Source: Isoetes taiwanensis (Eukaryota; Streptophyta; Lycopodiopsida; Isoetales; Isoetaceae). From it: a stretch of DNA of 64,000 nt. The stretch covers positions 6,451,789 through 6,515,788 of the forward strand of contig JAJEKV010000012.1 of NCBI GenBank assembly GCA_021234155.1. The letters are read 5' to 3'. Position numbers and translations under genes: made by a program. Shown here piece by piece: positions 1-11,217 of the stretch. The number at the start of each line of letters is the position of its first letter. Position 1 is the first letter of the stretch. The notes under the pieces were generated by a model. The model ran no database searches and was not told where the DNA came from. It saw only the letters and a program-made list of their open reading frames with translations.

Positions 1-1370
1 TCACTATGCTTGCCTTATCCAAACAATTACAATTCAATTCGAACTAGTAATGCTACAGCTGCTTGACCTTGTCAAGAATAGCACTCTCCAGTCAAATTGA
101 ACTATCAATGTTATACTTTTGACCTTGTCAAAAGTTTCCCATTGATTCTACTCTTGAACTCTCTTCAAGAGATTCGTATGAAGTTTTGAATTTCATTGAA
201 CTCACATGGTTCCAACACTAGGCAACTACGTCAATTTTTTTTTTTAATCCCCAAACTTACCCTTAACTTGCCCGTCCTTGCATTATAAAACCTTCTCTTC
301 CCCCCTTATAAGGAATGTTTATGGAAGCAATTCCTTGCTGGCGAAATAATTATTGAAGCACAATTGTTAGGAACGTTATCGTTTTCTAACGAATTTGCTC
401 ATGAATTATGTGCTGCAAAAGTCGATTCAGATGAGTCCTTTTTATCTGCACATAGCCACTGCTTCAATAAATTTTCCATACGTATTACTTTTCAAAAGTA
501 GTACTATCGCAATTACTCAAGCCCGGCTCGAATAATGTGCAGTGCGTAGGTTTGATCCAAAATTCAAATTGAACACACTAGTGTAACTATCTTAGGACAT
601 ACGTATTGTTATAAGCCCAAAGTAGATCAGAGTCAATTCCCATTTAGAATTTGACTCACAACATTCCTTGCCTACAACAAGGTATGTAGAGTTTTTCTAA
701 CCAATGTCAAATAGAGTAGTCTAATCAAATTGTTAGAGTGAATCAAAACATGTAAACTGAAACATACAAACAAAATCTTAATTTTCAAATGCATTACCTT
801 GAAATCCGGAAGTATGACAATACATGCCATGCTTTTCCCTAGTCCATAACCAGTAATAGACGGAATGTGCCTTAAGCCCTAATGTGGCTAAGCGATTCTA
901 CGCAGGAGTAGTAATCGTACTACTAGATCTGGGCAATTAAATGCCATCCCCTTGATAGCTAACTACCATTCAAAAATAAAATTTCTTGATTTTTGCACCA
1001 GAAAATTAATGTCTTTCGAAGAACATTGACTTATTGAGAAACCTTGTTTCTTAATCCATATCCATTACTCCACTATGATTATAGTCCCTAGGTGAATTTC
1101 CCAAAATTCAGTCTAGGCCTAATCAGAGAAAGCCTTATCACTTAACCTAGTGCTAAGTTCACTTGAAGAATCCCAGATTGATCATTTGAACTTAGGACTA
1201 ATAACACCTCTAAGTGTGTTTTTATTTTGAGATGAGTTAGGACTTGTCTCTTTCTTAAACATCCCCAGATGATTAAATTTCACTGGATTAATTTGCTTTC
1301 TTAGTTCATGTAAGCATCCACTAAAATGACGACGTCACTTAGTATCGCATGGTTAAAGAACTAATCCCCT
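1..1370. other. no gene recognised; flank of nested copia element
   Basis: No long open frame or recognisable protein domain is visible on either strand. The segment is AT-rich. It ends at the 5-bp TAAAT target-site duplication of the copia element at 1376-6019. Before that insertion it was continuous with the sequence that resumes at 6025, which carries a zinc-knuckle ORF on the minus strand, so it may be the rest of an older, decayed retroelement. No LTR or pol domain could be read in it. Confidence 0.5.
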
Positions 1371-1375
1371 TAAAT

Positions 1376-2148
1376 TGTTAAAAGTAAACCAGAATGTTCC
1401 CAAGATATTAATCCTAGCAAGGATGAATATGAATACACAATGAATTCATCTCCTCAACAATTTTCCCTTTGAGCACTTTCAAATCACACTTATATTAATG
1501 ATCTACCAAGATAGCATACCAAGTAAGTCATAGTTCTTCTCTACTAGCAAGAAAGCCACAATTTGGTCATTCATTTCTTGCTTTACAACTTAACCTTTGG
1601 TTATGCACTTTGCACTTCCCCTAGATGAAGTATCAATTCACACCTAGAAAGTATCAATTCACAACTTTAAATGCACAATAGACCATAGGAAAAAATTACT
1701 CGAGCTACACTGTAGCAATGGTATTGACCATTCTACTGTAGCTAGTTTGACCAGGAATTCCGACGACTTCAATCTCTATAAATCAAGTCGGATCATGCCT
1801 CTTGCATCCCGTCTCAAATTTCTGAATAATCCTTTGTCCTTATATCATGTCAATCCGGCGGTTATGGCTCTGAATCAATCTTCTAATTCTGTCAATTCTT
1901 CTCTATGAATTATCCCACATTCACCATTAAGAAAATCGGCATGTTCACCTTCGAACCATTGGTATCACACACAAATAATACATTAAAGTTTCCCCTTGAT
2001 CTTTCTTTAACATCTAAGCCTAAAAAAACTTGTTATGCTTTAGATAGATGTTGTAACTTCACTTGTATCTAGCACACAAGGTTTGATCCTGCTCAACACT
2101 CAGATGATTTGCTCAGCTCACTAACATGACATGACAAGTTTTTCAACA
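1376..2148 (-). repeat. 3' LTR of the copia element
   Basis: Direct repeat of 5261-6019 in the same orientation, with TG...CA ends. It is 773 bp against 759 bp for its partner. Small indels, such as extra bases near 1526 and 2043, account for the difference. Confidence 0.92.
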
Positions 2149-2160
2149 CTTCCCCTTCAT
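2149..2160 (-). promoter_or_regulatory. polypurine tract
   Basis: On the minus strand the bases directly before the 3' LTR read GAAGGGGAAG. This is the purine run expected for plus-strand DNA priming next to an LTR. Confidence 0.8.
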
Positions 2161-4457
2161 GTCATGTTTACTCTTGTGTCCCGTGCTTCTGTACACATCA
2201 TTTGTCTTCTGAGCTCTACAAATCTTTTTTCTGCTATTTGTTTGCTGGTATTAATGTAGCTCATTTGTATCAAACCTTTACTCACAGCATCCCTAATAAA
2301 ATGCATTTCCAGCTCTATGTGCTTTGACCTTTCATGCATTATAGGATTTTTTGCCATAGCTATGCAACTTGTGCTGTCACATAGCATTTCAGTAGAGTCT
2401 GGCTGTTCAATAACAAGCTCTAATAACAATATTCTTTTCCAGATTAATTCCTTGGCACATAATGTAGCTGAAGCATATTCAGCTTCTGCTGTAGACAATG
2501 CTATAGATGTTCGTTTTTTGTATTTCCATGCTATAGGGCCTCCTCCCAACATCATAAGATAACCAGAGGTGGACTTCCTTGCATCTAAATCCCCTGCCCA
2601 GTCAGCATCACAATAGGCAGTTAATGTCAAGTTTCTTGAGTTGTAAGATATTCCCATATCTATGGTACCTTTCAAATACCTCAACACCCTTTTTGCAGCT
2701 GTCCAATGATCCTTCCCTGGATTATTATTATATCTACTAAGCATGTTTACACTATGAGCCACATCTGGTCTTGTACAGTTGGCAACATATGCCAAACAAC
2801 CAGTCAAAGACCTATAAGGAATTCTTTCCATTGCTTTCCTTTCTTCATCATTTGTATCTATACTAACCTCAACAGTTTTGTCAGTGTCAGTAATTTCAGA
2901 TTTAACATTATGCTCCTTCAATTGATTGTCATTAGGTAGGTTTGCACTAGGGCTAGTCAATGTCTTGTAAACCTGATTTTCATCAAAACTAACATCTCTA
3001 CTAACTATGACTCTTCTTGCTTTAGGATCATACAACCTATAAGCCTTGGAGTGATCATCATATCCCACAAGATATGTAATCAATGCCCTGTCATCCAGCT
3101 TCCTTCTTTTTTCTTTTGGAATGTGTACAAATGCCAAGCAACCATATACCCTTAGATTGTCATAGCTCGACTTGCTTCCAGACGATAGCATATTAGGAAT
3201 CCCTTTTTGTATGCTGAGAGATGGTAGCATATTTTGAATACTTACAGCAGTCTGAACTGCTTCCTCCCATAAGAAATTAGGTAGCCCTGTTGATTTTAAC
3301 ATGCTTCTGACTGCATTTAAAATCGTTCTATTCTTCCTCTCATCCACACCATTTTGCTGAGGAGAATATCTACAAGTAAGCTGTCTTTTAATGCCTTTGT
3401 TTTTGCAAAATAACTTAAATTCTCCTGACATGAATTCACCTCCTCTGTCAGATCTTAGGCATTTAATTTTTCTTCCTGTCTCAGTTCCTACCTCATTTGT
3501 GAATTGCTTAAATCTGTCAAATGCTGCATCTTTTGTTTTCAGACAATATACTTTAGTCTTCCTACTAAAGTCGTCTATTAAGGTCATAAAATATCTTTTT
3601 CCACTTAGACTAGCAACATTGAGAGGTCCACATAAATCTATGTGTATCAGATCTAGGATTCCTTTTGCCCTCTTGTTTGCTTTTTTAAAAGGCAATCTAC
3701 TATGTTTTCCAAGCATACAACCTGTGCACACTTGTTGTGATGTTTGACTAGAACTTGCATTGATAAATCCTTTTTTGTTCAGCAATTCTATTGTATTCGA
3801 GTTGACATGACACAGCCTCTCATGCCAAGTTTTAATGGATGGACTTGTTAGCAAATTAACACTAGAACAATGTTGTTTGCTCAATCCATATAAATTTCCA
3901 ACTCGTTTTCCCACAAACATCTTCTTATTTCCAAGAAAGATATTACAATAAAGTTTTTGAAATACAACCTTATACCCTAGATCTACAAGCTGACACACGG
4001 AAATGAGGTTTCTGATCAATCCAGGTATGCACAATACATTTTTTAATTTCACAGCTTTTCCCTCCAAGTCATATAATTCTAAAACACCAACATTCTTAAT
4101 TTCTTTTAAATCTCCATTCCCAAACTGCACATGTCCTTTTTCTCTCCTTTGACACTGCTTTAAAATCTTTGAAGTCCCTGTCACTGATCTCTCAGCTCCT
4201 GAATCTAAGATAAGCAAATCAGTGTCAATTCTCTTTCTTATCTTAGAATAATCATTAGACATATTTACCTCAATGTCCTCATCTTGCTCATCTACTTCTT
4301 GACTTGTCTCCTTTGCAATGTTCAAGCTTGGCTTGGATTTGTACCCTCCAGTTCTTTTTCCCTCAAACTTCTTTCCTTTTCCTCGTTTTGGACTTGAACA
4401 ATTAGTTGCTATATGCCCCTTTCCCTCACAATTATAACAGATTATTTCTTTACCCAA
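2157..4457 (-). pseudogene. copia pol polyprotein with in-frame loss of reverse transcriptase
   Basis: One uninterrupted frame of 766 codons encodes most of a Ty1/copia pol. In order it shows a CX2CX4HX4C zinc knuckle (residues ~7-20, CYNCEGKGHIATNC), an aspartic protease motif LLILDSGA (~80-90), the GAG-pre-integrase motif WHERLCH (~211), and an integrase core (~265-400) with IDLCGP, LRSDRGGEF and ERKNRT. Near residue 545 it passes straight into YRSLTGCLAYVANCTRPDV and an RNase H region with AYCDADWAGD, STSGY and STAEAEY (~550-720). The whole RT palm and fingers, including the YVDD box, are absent. The junction keeps the reading frame, so the deletion did not truncate the frame. The first codon of the frame is TTG and it is downstream of gag, so expression would need a fused gag-pol. 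The product could provide protease, integrase and RNase H but not cDNA synthesis. Confidence 0.9.
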
Positions 4458-4583
4458 CTATTATAGCATGGACCAATTTGCTTTCTATCAAGATTTTTCT
4501 TCCCTTTCTTCTGTTTTACAAACATAACTTCCGAATCCTCCTCATCATCACGTTTAGTTTGTTCAAACTCTGTTCTTATCATT

Positions 4584-5228
4584 CTAATAGCATGTTCCTT
4601 TGTCTTTGTTATTCATTAATAAAGTAGCCAACTGGGTATTATGGGAAACAGCTCTAGAAATGGCTAGCAGCTGGTAATCTTCACTGAAGACAACACCAGC
4701 ACCTTCTAAGTCTGCAATTATTGACTCAGACTTCTCTAAAAACTCAGCGATGTTGTCTTTTTCATATAATTTGAGTCTTCTTAATTGTTTCTCTAACACA
4801 TCTATTTGTGATGATGATTTCTGTTCAAAATTATCCAGCATGAATTTCCACATATCAGCAGGAGACTTACCTCTAAGCTTTAATTTGATCACTGTTCCCA
4901 CCTTGTGACATATTATGGACTGAGCCTCCATAATTCTCGCCTTCTCATCCATGCTAACCACTGCAGTCACTCCACCTGCTGTGCCAGTAGCAGTGCCAGT
5001 AGCAGCTCCCTGACTTCCACCTCCTACAACTGAAGATGAAGACGTGCTTGTGCTGGAACCTGCTCCTCCAGACATAGGTGCTGTACTTATGACATTGGGA
5101 TCAATTAAATACCATAGTTTTTCAAACTCAAGCACTTCTTTCACACTTTGTTTCCAAACCTGAAAACATGTCTCCCCTTTAAATACCTCTATGGAGTTCA
5201 AGAGATTGGCTCCAAACCTTGTAGACAT
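4584..5228 (-). pseudogene. copia gag (UBN2-type)
   Basis: A 214-codon frame starts with an ATG just after the PBS. It has the usual copia gag (Retrotran_gag_2/UBN2) features: a W-containing N-terminal motif (FQVWKQSVKEVL), a Ser/Thr/Gly-rich linker (~residues 50-90), and the helical segment around KLKLRGKSPADMWKFMLDNF followed by LEKQLRRLKLYEKDNIAEF. The frame ends early near 4584. The following codons continue the gag sequence in another frame (about 4600 to 4475) toward the zinc knuckle, so one frameshift lies near 4600 and another frame change is needed near 4457. Gag forms the virus-like particle of the element. This copy is probably inactive. Confidence 0.85.
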
Positions 5229-5247
5229 CTCGCCTTTGGATTAGATG

Positions 5248-5260
5248 GCTTTGATACCAC
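5248..5260 (-). promoter_or_regulatory. primer binding site (tRNA-iMet type)
   Basis: On the minus strand TGGTATCAAAGCC follows the 5' LTR directly. It differs at one position from the usual plant initiator-Met primer site TGGTATCAGAGCC. Confidence 0.85.
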
Positions 5261-6019
5261 TGTTAAAAGTAAACCAGAATGTTCCCAAGATATTAATCCT
5301 AGCAAGGATGAATATGAATACACAATGAATTCCTCTACTCAACAATTTTTCCCTTTGAGCACTTTCAAATCACACGTATATTAATGATCTACCAAGATAG
5401 CATACCAAGTTCTTCTCTACTAGCAAGAAAGCCACAATTTGATCATTCATTTCTTTCTTTACAACTTAACCTTTGGTTATGCACTTTGCACTTGCCCTAG
5501 ATGAAGTATCAATTCACACCTAGATGAAGTATCAATTCACAACTTTAAATGCACAATAGACCATAGGGAAAAATTACTCGAGCTACACTGTAGCAATGGT
5601 ATTGACCATTCTACTGTAGCTAGTTGACCAGGGATTCCGACGGCTTCAATCTCTGTAAATCAAGTCGGATCACGCCTCTTGCATCCCGTCTCAAATTTCT
5701 GAATAATCCTTTGTCCTTATATCATGTCAATCCGGCGGTTACGACTCTGAATCAATCTTCTAATTCTATCAATTCTTCTCTATGAATTATCCCACATTCA
5801 CCATTAAGAAAATCGGCATATTCACCTTCGAACCATTGGTATCACACACAAATAATATATTAAAGTTTCCCCTTGATCTTTCTTTAACATCTAAGCCTAA
5901 AAAAACTTGTTATGCTTTAGATATTGTAGCTTCACTTGTATCTAGCACACAAGGTTTGATCCTGCTCAACACAGATGATTTGCTCAGCTCACTAACATGA
6001 CATGACAAGTTTTTCAACA
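5261..6019 (-). repeat. 5' LTR of the copia element
   Basis: Direct repeat of 1376-2148, with TG...CA ends and adjacent to the TSD copy TAAAT at 6020-6024. On the minus strand it is the promoter-bearing LTR. I could not place a TATA box with confidence. Confidence 0.92.
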
Positions 6020-6391
6020 TAAATGACCATGTCATTTAAGCAATTGATCAAAATTAATCCGTTAGGGAGTTAATCCGATTTGCACTATGTGCACTATGCA
6101 TTATTTAGCACCCCAACGTTTATTGTTTCCAACAATAAAGGCTTTATCGAGTACCTATTTGTTTGAGAGTTTATCCAAAACCCTTAACAAATATTATACC
6201 TTAGTATAAAATTCTCGTGCGCATTTTACGTAGTCGCATTGATTAATCCCCATATGATAGAAAAATTCACAAAATTTACTCGAAACCCTAAAACTACTTA
6301 CACCAACAAGTAAATTTTTATTCATTCACACAATTTTCGTGTACATGAGACGAGTTTAAGAGCTTCTACCAATCTAGTCTAAATAGACTGG

Positions 6392-6727
6392 TCAACTTCT
6401 ATCGAAAAAAATTGGACAATCCCAAACAGTATGTCCTCTCTTTCCACAGCTTAAACAAGATTTTTCCTGTAAAAGAACATTCTTTATGCTCATATTTCCC
6501 CTTTTCTTGGAATATCCGACATCACTAGGCGTATGTCCTTCCAAGTTAATTGAACAACCCGGTTGTTCATCGCTTTTTAAGCAACTTTTAGGACTGCATA
6601 TACAAGCATAGAATATTGCAGTATCCAAATCCTTTGGATACAATCTTTTAAGCGTCATTTTAAGCGTAGTATCCCAGTTTGTTGCAGTTCTTGCAACTGA
6701 TGATATGCAACGAGCTCGTTCCAACAT
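6392..6727 (-). pseudogene. zinc-knuckle ORF, gag-like remnant
   Basis: A 111-codon frame ends in a clear CX2CX4HX4C zinc knuckle (CLSCGKRGHTVWDC, residues ~91-104), the RNA-binding motif of retroelement gag proteins. The rest is not recognisable. Upstream on the minus strand, 7120-6914 holds another short open frame, and a degenerate iMet-like primer site lies near 7697-7709. This spacing (knuckle about 1.2 kb after a PBS) would suit the gag of an older LTR element into which the 1376-6019 copia inserted. No pol domain is readable beyond it. It could also be a host CCHC protein fragment. Confidence 0.45.
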
Positions 6728-6872
6728 TGAACAGTTCCTTTAGCTGGAACTTGGACAGAACTATCCTTAATAATTCCTTGTTCATTTTGTCCTGATAATT
6801 GACAAAAATCCTCAATTACCAAATTATGACCTTGTTGTTCAATAGACGCTATCTTCCACTGCTCATGAAGAT

Positions 6873-6953
6873 TTTGAACTAACTCATGTATTGAACTAAC
6901 AAATCTTCATGAGTTAGTTCATACATGATTTATGAACTAACTCATGTATTGAA
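6873..6953. repeat. short direct and inverted repeats
   Basis: The motif GAACTAACTCATGTATTGAA occurs at ~6876-6895 and again at ~6934-6953. Between them, CATGAGTTAGTTC (6909-6921) is the reverse complement of its core. The three copies could form alternative hairpins. Confidence 0.7.
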
Positions 6954-7129
6954 ACGCTTTTAAGTTCACGCTTTTCCACTTCCCAAGTCGTTTGAAAAGC
7001 AGTACTCTCTGCCATATTAGACATATTCAGATAAAACCCTATGCTAGAATTACAACTGGATTTCCAAAATCCTATAATTCTAGTGCTTTTATCAGCACGT
7101 CTAATACTTAGAGTGACCACGAGAATCCC

Positions 7130-8360
7130 TCTAGATTCCTAAGATTCTAGTTTTCTCACAATGAACAATACTGCTAACTCAACTAGCAAGGGTGTCAACT
7201 TCAATGGTTATTAAAACAAACAAAGATAACCATTAAAACTTGTGATCAGCTTGAGCCTGAAGATTCAATGGCAGCATGATTTCGACCTAGACAAAATCAT
7301 TCACCCTTCGCTGCTTGTTGCTTCAAATGGTCTAAAATTTTGCAGGCGATCTTCTTTACCCAAAATGCACCTACACGACACTTTTCAGCCCAAACAGAGC
7401 GGTTTCAAAAACCCCAAATTTCGGCTTGGGTCACAGTTTTAGCAAGCCCCGCTTGCTGGAAAACCTCTGCAGTACCTTTGTGATTGCTTCTCAGGTCCCC
7501 AGGAGCCTGAGGTGCAATTCCTAAACCAAATCATGATGATTGATATACACTCCAATAAGCAGTGCAAGAGCCCCTGACTCTTTGAGATGCTTTCAGAACC
7601 TGTAAAAACACAAAAGAATGAAAGAAACACTACCTATTCAAAGTCCCACAATTAACCTCGTAAATTGCCAGTAGGGAGAACGAGAGAACGAGCCAGGCTC
7701 CGATATCACTATTATGCACAAATTCAAACACCAAATTTTGCTCGCTTGGGATGAGCCAATCAACTTCCACCCACACTACGGATCTCCGATCCCCCACGTT
7801 GATTACTATTGCGCTGTTCCCAGCCGATGCTATCAACACCACCAGTGATCAGTTCTTCTCAGCAGTTTCGTTTGAGCCAAACCTGATCAACTGCACAGAA
7901 GACTAATTGCAACCGCACAGTAGACTCTGGCCTAATCTATGGCTACTGCAATGGATTCAATCTGCCAAACCGAGCGTCTGATCCAAGTATCGATTCATTC
8001 AGAGATCTATTACCCCAGAATCAATTCTTTTTCCAAAAGCCTACCATTCCTTCTGTCCTGGCCAATTCGTCCTCCCGGCTTTATAATCCCACAAGTGAAG
8101 CTAACCTCAGTTCCACTGACGCAAATCCGACCCACTTGGACCCGAACTCAACTCCCATCGGAGCCTCCACTAAAGATCTCAGCATGGCCGCCATCGCAGC
8201 CTGTTTGCAACAGGTCTTCGACCTGTTCCATCGCAACCCTAAATGAGTTTTCCCATTTATTACTTCCAGCCAATGGGATCACACCACATCATCGTTTATA
8301 TGCCGCTGTGCACAATGAGATGATCTCTCCATCGATTATTTGCTATGGTTATACTAATTA
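7130..8360. other. no supported gene
   Basis: Short open frames occur on both strands but none shows a recognisable domain. The plus-strand frame at 7939-8361 is rich in Pro and Ser and reads like chance coding. A possible intron acceptor (pyrimidine run then TTTTTACAG on the minus strand near 7605) suggests spliced transcript remains, without more support. Confidence 0.4.
7697..7709 (-). promoter_or_regulatory. possible degenerate primer binding site
   Basis: The minus strand reads TGATATCGGAGCC, matching the iMet primer site TGGTATCAGAGCC at 11 of 13 positions. It lies upstream of the zinc-knuckle ORF in the same orientation. No LTR pair was found to confirm it. Confidence 0.3.
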
Positions 8361-8907
8361 ATCCCATCGATCCGAGACATCGGATCGCCATTCTAGAATG
8401 GGGCGAGCATGCTTGTCTTGCATGCATGCATGCGGCGCATGCCTTCTCTGGTTGGGAGTTCGCTATTTTAGGCGCGGTTCTGCATCAACGTCTCATCGGC
8501 GCTTTCTCTTCTCTCTCAGCAGTACCTTATTCTCTTTTCTTTGATTCCAGGTAGGGGAGGGGCTTCTCCCTGCTTGGTTTGGCCAATTTGGCGTTTCTTT
8601 CATCTTTGTGGCATGTCCTTTCTCGACCTTGGCTCTTCTTTAGCCTTCATCCCAGCTGACCTTAAGGCCCCTCAATCCCGGTTTTGTTAAGGAAGTCCTT
8701 TGGTATTCTAGCGGTTTTGTTGGTTTCATGCGAGCCCCATTCTAGAATCCCATCGATCCGAGACATCTGGATCGCCATTCTAGAATAGGGCGAAAGCATG
8801 CATGTCTTGCATGCATGCATGCGGCTGCATGCCTTCCTGGAGTTGGGAGTTCGCTATTTTAGGCGCGGTTCGCATCAACGTCTCATCGGCTTCCTCTTCT
8901 CTCTCGA
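8361..8907. repeat. direct duplication of a ~155-bp segment
   Basis: The segment beginning ATCCCATCGATCCGAGACAT at 8361 is repeated from 8747 with a few small indels. Both copies run through GCATGCATGCATGC and on to GGCGCGGTT...CATCAACGTCTCATCGGC and a CT-rich tail. The linking sequence ending GCGAGCCCCATTCTAGAAT (8730-8748) recurs near 9445-9463. The arrangement suggests a decayed tandem repeat with a period near 390 bp. Confidence 0.75.
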
Positions 8908-9190
8908 TTATTTATTCTCTTTTTCTTTGAACCCACCCTCCCCCTTCTTTGTTTATTGTCTTTGTCGCCGCACGCACGTAATCAGCCCCTCTATTTGAAG
9001 AGGTTTTGTTTTATTGTCGCGATGGCACGCCGTGATCAGCCCCTCCACTCGAGAGGTTTGTTTTGTCATGTTTTTTGTTGGTGATGTGCGTGTACATGTT
9101 GGCGAAGCAAGATCCGCTTCGACTTCTCCATTCGTGGGTTTTGGGAGCGATTCTTCTTCGCCTTTACGCTTGTCCAAGCCCCTTGTCAAG

Positions 9191-9255
9191 GCTTATCACT
9201 AGGGTTTTTCCTCGAAAACCCGAAAGGGCGGGGTTTTTTAATCCCGGTGATAAGC
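9191..9255. repeat. hairpin (inverted repeat)
   Basis: GCTTATCAC at 9191-9199 pairs with GTGATAAGC at 9247-9255. Further inner complementarity (GGGTTTTTC...GAAAACCC) gives a stem of about 65 bases in total. Confidence 0.6.
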
Positions 9256-9529
9256 TTTCGGCAGGTACACCAGCCAAACATCTATTAGCATTGTATTTTA
9301 TGGGGTCCAAATTATATAATTGGATATTCCCTTTATTTTTCATGGGTAGTTCGCATGTGTGCGGCTACCCACTATCCACCATTGTAGAAAATTTGCTGAG
9401 ATGAATGAGAAGCCTAGTCTAGTCGGGCGGTTTTTGTTGGTTTTATGCGAGCCCCATTCTAGAATGCCAACCCATTGTTGCCCGAGCACTAGTCCCCTTG
9501 CAACATACATGCTCCATATTAATGTTAAT

Positions 9530-9880
9530 AATTTACTTTCTACAAACAAAGCGACAATATTCAATGAATTTTTATTAATAAAAGATAGCATTACAATGTA
9601 GTTTACAGTGGATAGAGAGACCATGAAAGACCTATCATTTTCATCCGAAAGGATATGAATCAGTATACACAAATGGCCTCCTTTTCTCAGATGATGCGTC
9701 AAGAAACTATAGTACACATTTAAAACCACTGATACAGTTTATTTTCTCCAAACAAAGTACTAGTTTTCAACGAATTTGTATTCATAAATAATATCTTTAC
9801 AATGTAATTTACGGTGGATGAAGAGACCACGACGGTTGTGCTGTCACAACCTTTACATCCGGATGATACACGATCCACTT
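9530..9880. repeat. diverged tandem duplication
   Basis: Two blocks (about 9530-9655 and 9738-9875) align with many substitutions. Both share the order TTTCT(A/C)CAAACAAAG, CAA(T/C)GAATTT, (T/C)TTACAATGTA(G/A)TTTAC, GTGGAT(A/G), GAGACCA, and (T/A)CATCCG. This looks like an old duplication of a transcript end or repeat element. Confidence 0.6.
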
Positions 9881-10221
9881 GAGTAGAACAATGGCCGGAG
9901 CATGCTCGGACCTTTTCCAAGCTCTCGGAGCAACGTGAAGACAATAGAAAGCTTCACGAGGAGGAGCTTCTTGGGCAACCCGTTGGCCCTTCAACAGATT
10001 CCGCCACCCTCCTTTCGCATTCTCTCTTCAATCGCTAGGTCAAAAATGCTTCTCCCCCATCCCCCATGGATATCATACATTGCTTGCAAGATTCTTTGCG
10101 GTTCATGAAGTTCAAAAATCAACTTCCTTTCATTAGGACCCCTTGCATTTCTGTAATACCTGCGTTTACTATTGACCGTATCCCAAAGCCCTGGTAAGAG
10201 AGTGTTCTGAGCAGGAAGCAC
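9809..10221 (-). pseudogene. unrecognised exon-like open frames
   Basis: Two consecutive minus-strand open frames (10221-9991, then 9994-9809 in another frame) read like protein rather than random sequence. The first has balanced composition and a segment ERKLIFELHEPQRILQAMYD. The second contains REAFYCLHVAPRAWKRSEHA. I do not recognise the family. They lie downstream of the FCP1-like fragment on the same strand and could be later exons of the same decayed gene, with a frameshift near 9992. Confidence 0.3.
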
Positions 10222-10370
10222 GTCGGGTTGCTTGTCACCTAGAAGAGAGGAATATCCAAATTAACAATTACCAATCAATTAGCAATTAGAATTCAATTAG
10301 CAATTACAGTCCAAATAAACAATTACAGTTCTATTCAGGTGTTTCATATATTACAATTACACCAGATGAT

Positions 10371-10895
10371 TCACATATTTGTAGCTTTAAGCAAGAGGGC
10401 AGTTTCTCGACTCGTGAGTCGAAAAAGTGCCTTGCAATTGAACACTTCTTTTTTTTTTCTATACAAAACAGTACACCATAGTCGAGAAAGTGCCTTGCAA
10501 TGGAACACGTCTTTTTTTTCTATACAAAACATTACACCATATACATAGAACCATGCAGAGTCATGACATTCAAGTGAATCACCATAAAATTCCTTGTCCA
10601 TCGCTGCCATGATGTTGCTGCTTTCCTTATCAATCTCCTTGAGCTCTGGATAATTCCATAGAACTTATGCCACAAGAATTGAAAACCCCGACTCAGCCAA
10701 GACATGAATCAGTTTGAGCGCAAGCCACTTATATGTTTCAAACTCCTCATGGTTATATGTTTTGGCAATGATGGCGTTATCGGAGTTGTGATGGCACTTG
10801 TAGGCGCTATTATCTATGATGATAGTGTTGTGCTTGTTGTATTCCTGAAATGCCTCATAGACGCTCTGCAGCTTCTTCACCGTGATATAACGTAT
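10371..10895 (-). pseudogene. FCP1/NIF-like phosphatase domain fragment
   Basis: The minus strand encodes a stretch resembling the C-terminal half of the plant FCP1-homology (NLI-interacting factor, HAD phosphatase) domain. It has a helix LQSVYEAFQEYN, then NTIIIDNSAYKC (the family's N-T-x-x-I-D-D/N-S-x-x-K motif), then a short loop and a YKWLALKLIHVLAES helix. A stop codon interrupts the frame near 10665. It continues as LWNYPELKEIDKES and runs on to about 10371. The N-terminal DxDxT nucleophile half is not visible here, so only a partial gene remains. Family members dephosphorylate proteins such as the RNA polymerase II C-terminal domain. The assignment rests on short motifs and is tentative. 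Confidence 0.45.
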
Positions 10896-11217
10896 ATGTG
10901 TTTTATTTAGTTTTTACACATCCAATAAAAAGAGTACATATGCTTAATAAAAGAGTTGAGAAATAATGCATAATAAAAGAGTTGATAAATAATGTTAATG
11001 TTTTTGGGTTGCCCCTAGGGGTTGTTTATGTGGGCTTTTGGCATATCCTAGGTATATGCTAGAATATCCCTAGGATATGCTGATGACTGCTCCAAACTTA
11101 TCATTGCATGTAAACTCTCTACACTTACATTGGTGGGCGCCGCTCCTAAACCGCTAACCTGAGAGGTCCTTCGAGACTGCAGGAGGATGGTCCGCAGTGC
11201 CTTTCAGCTTCTTGGTT

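Larger units (their letters stand above)
1376..6019 (-). mobile_element. Ty1/copia LTR retrotransposon, structurally complete
   Basis: The element is bounded by two direct LTRs (1376-2148 and 5261-6019), each starting TGTTAAAAG and ending TTTTTCAACA on the plus strand. It is flanked by a perfect 5-bp target-site duplication TAAAT (1371-1375 and 6020-6024). Read on the minus strand the order is LTR, tRNA-iMet-like primer binding site, gag, zinc knuckle, protease, integrase, RNase H, polypurine tract, LTR. Having protease and integrase ahead of RNase H is the copia order. The internal region is short because most of the reverse transcriptase is missing, and gag and pol are separated by frame changes, so the copy is non-autonomous. 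The two LTRs differ by several substitutions and small indels, so the insertion is not very recent. Confidence 0.95.

Noticed and set aside
7939-8361. 140-codon plus-strand frame with ATG
   Set aside because: Low-information Pro/Ser-rich composition, no domain, and its end overlaps the start of the duplicated segment at 8361.
9991-10221. Integrase zinc-binding domain
   Set aside because: A segment HEPQRILQAMYDIHGG looked similar at first, but the HHCC spacing is not present.
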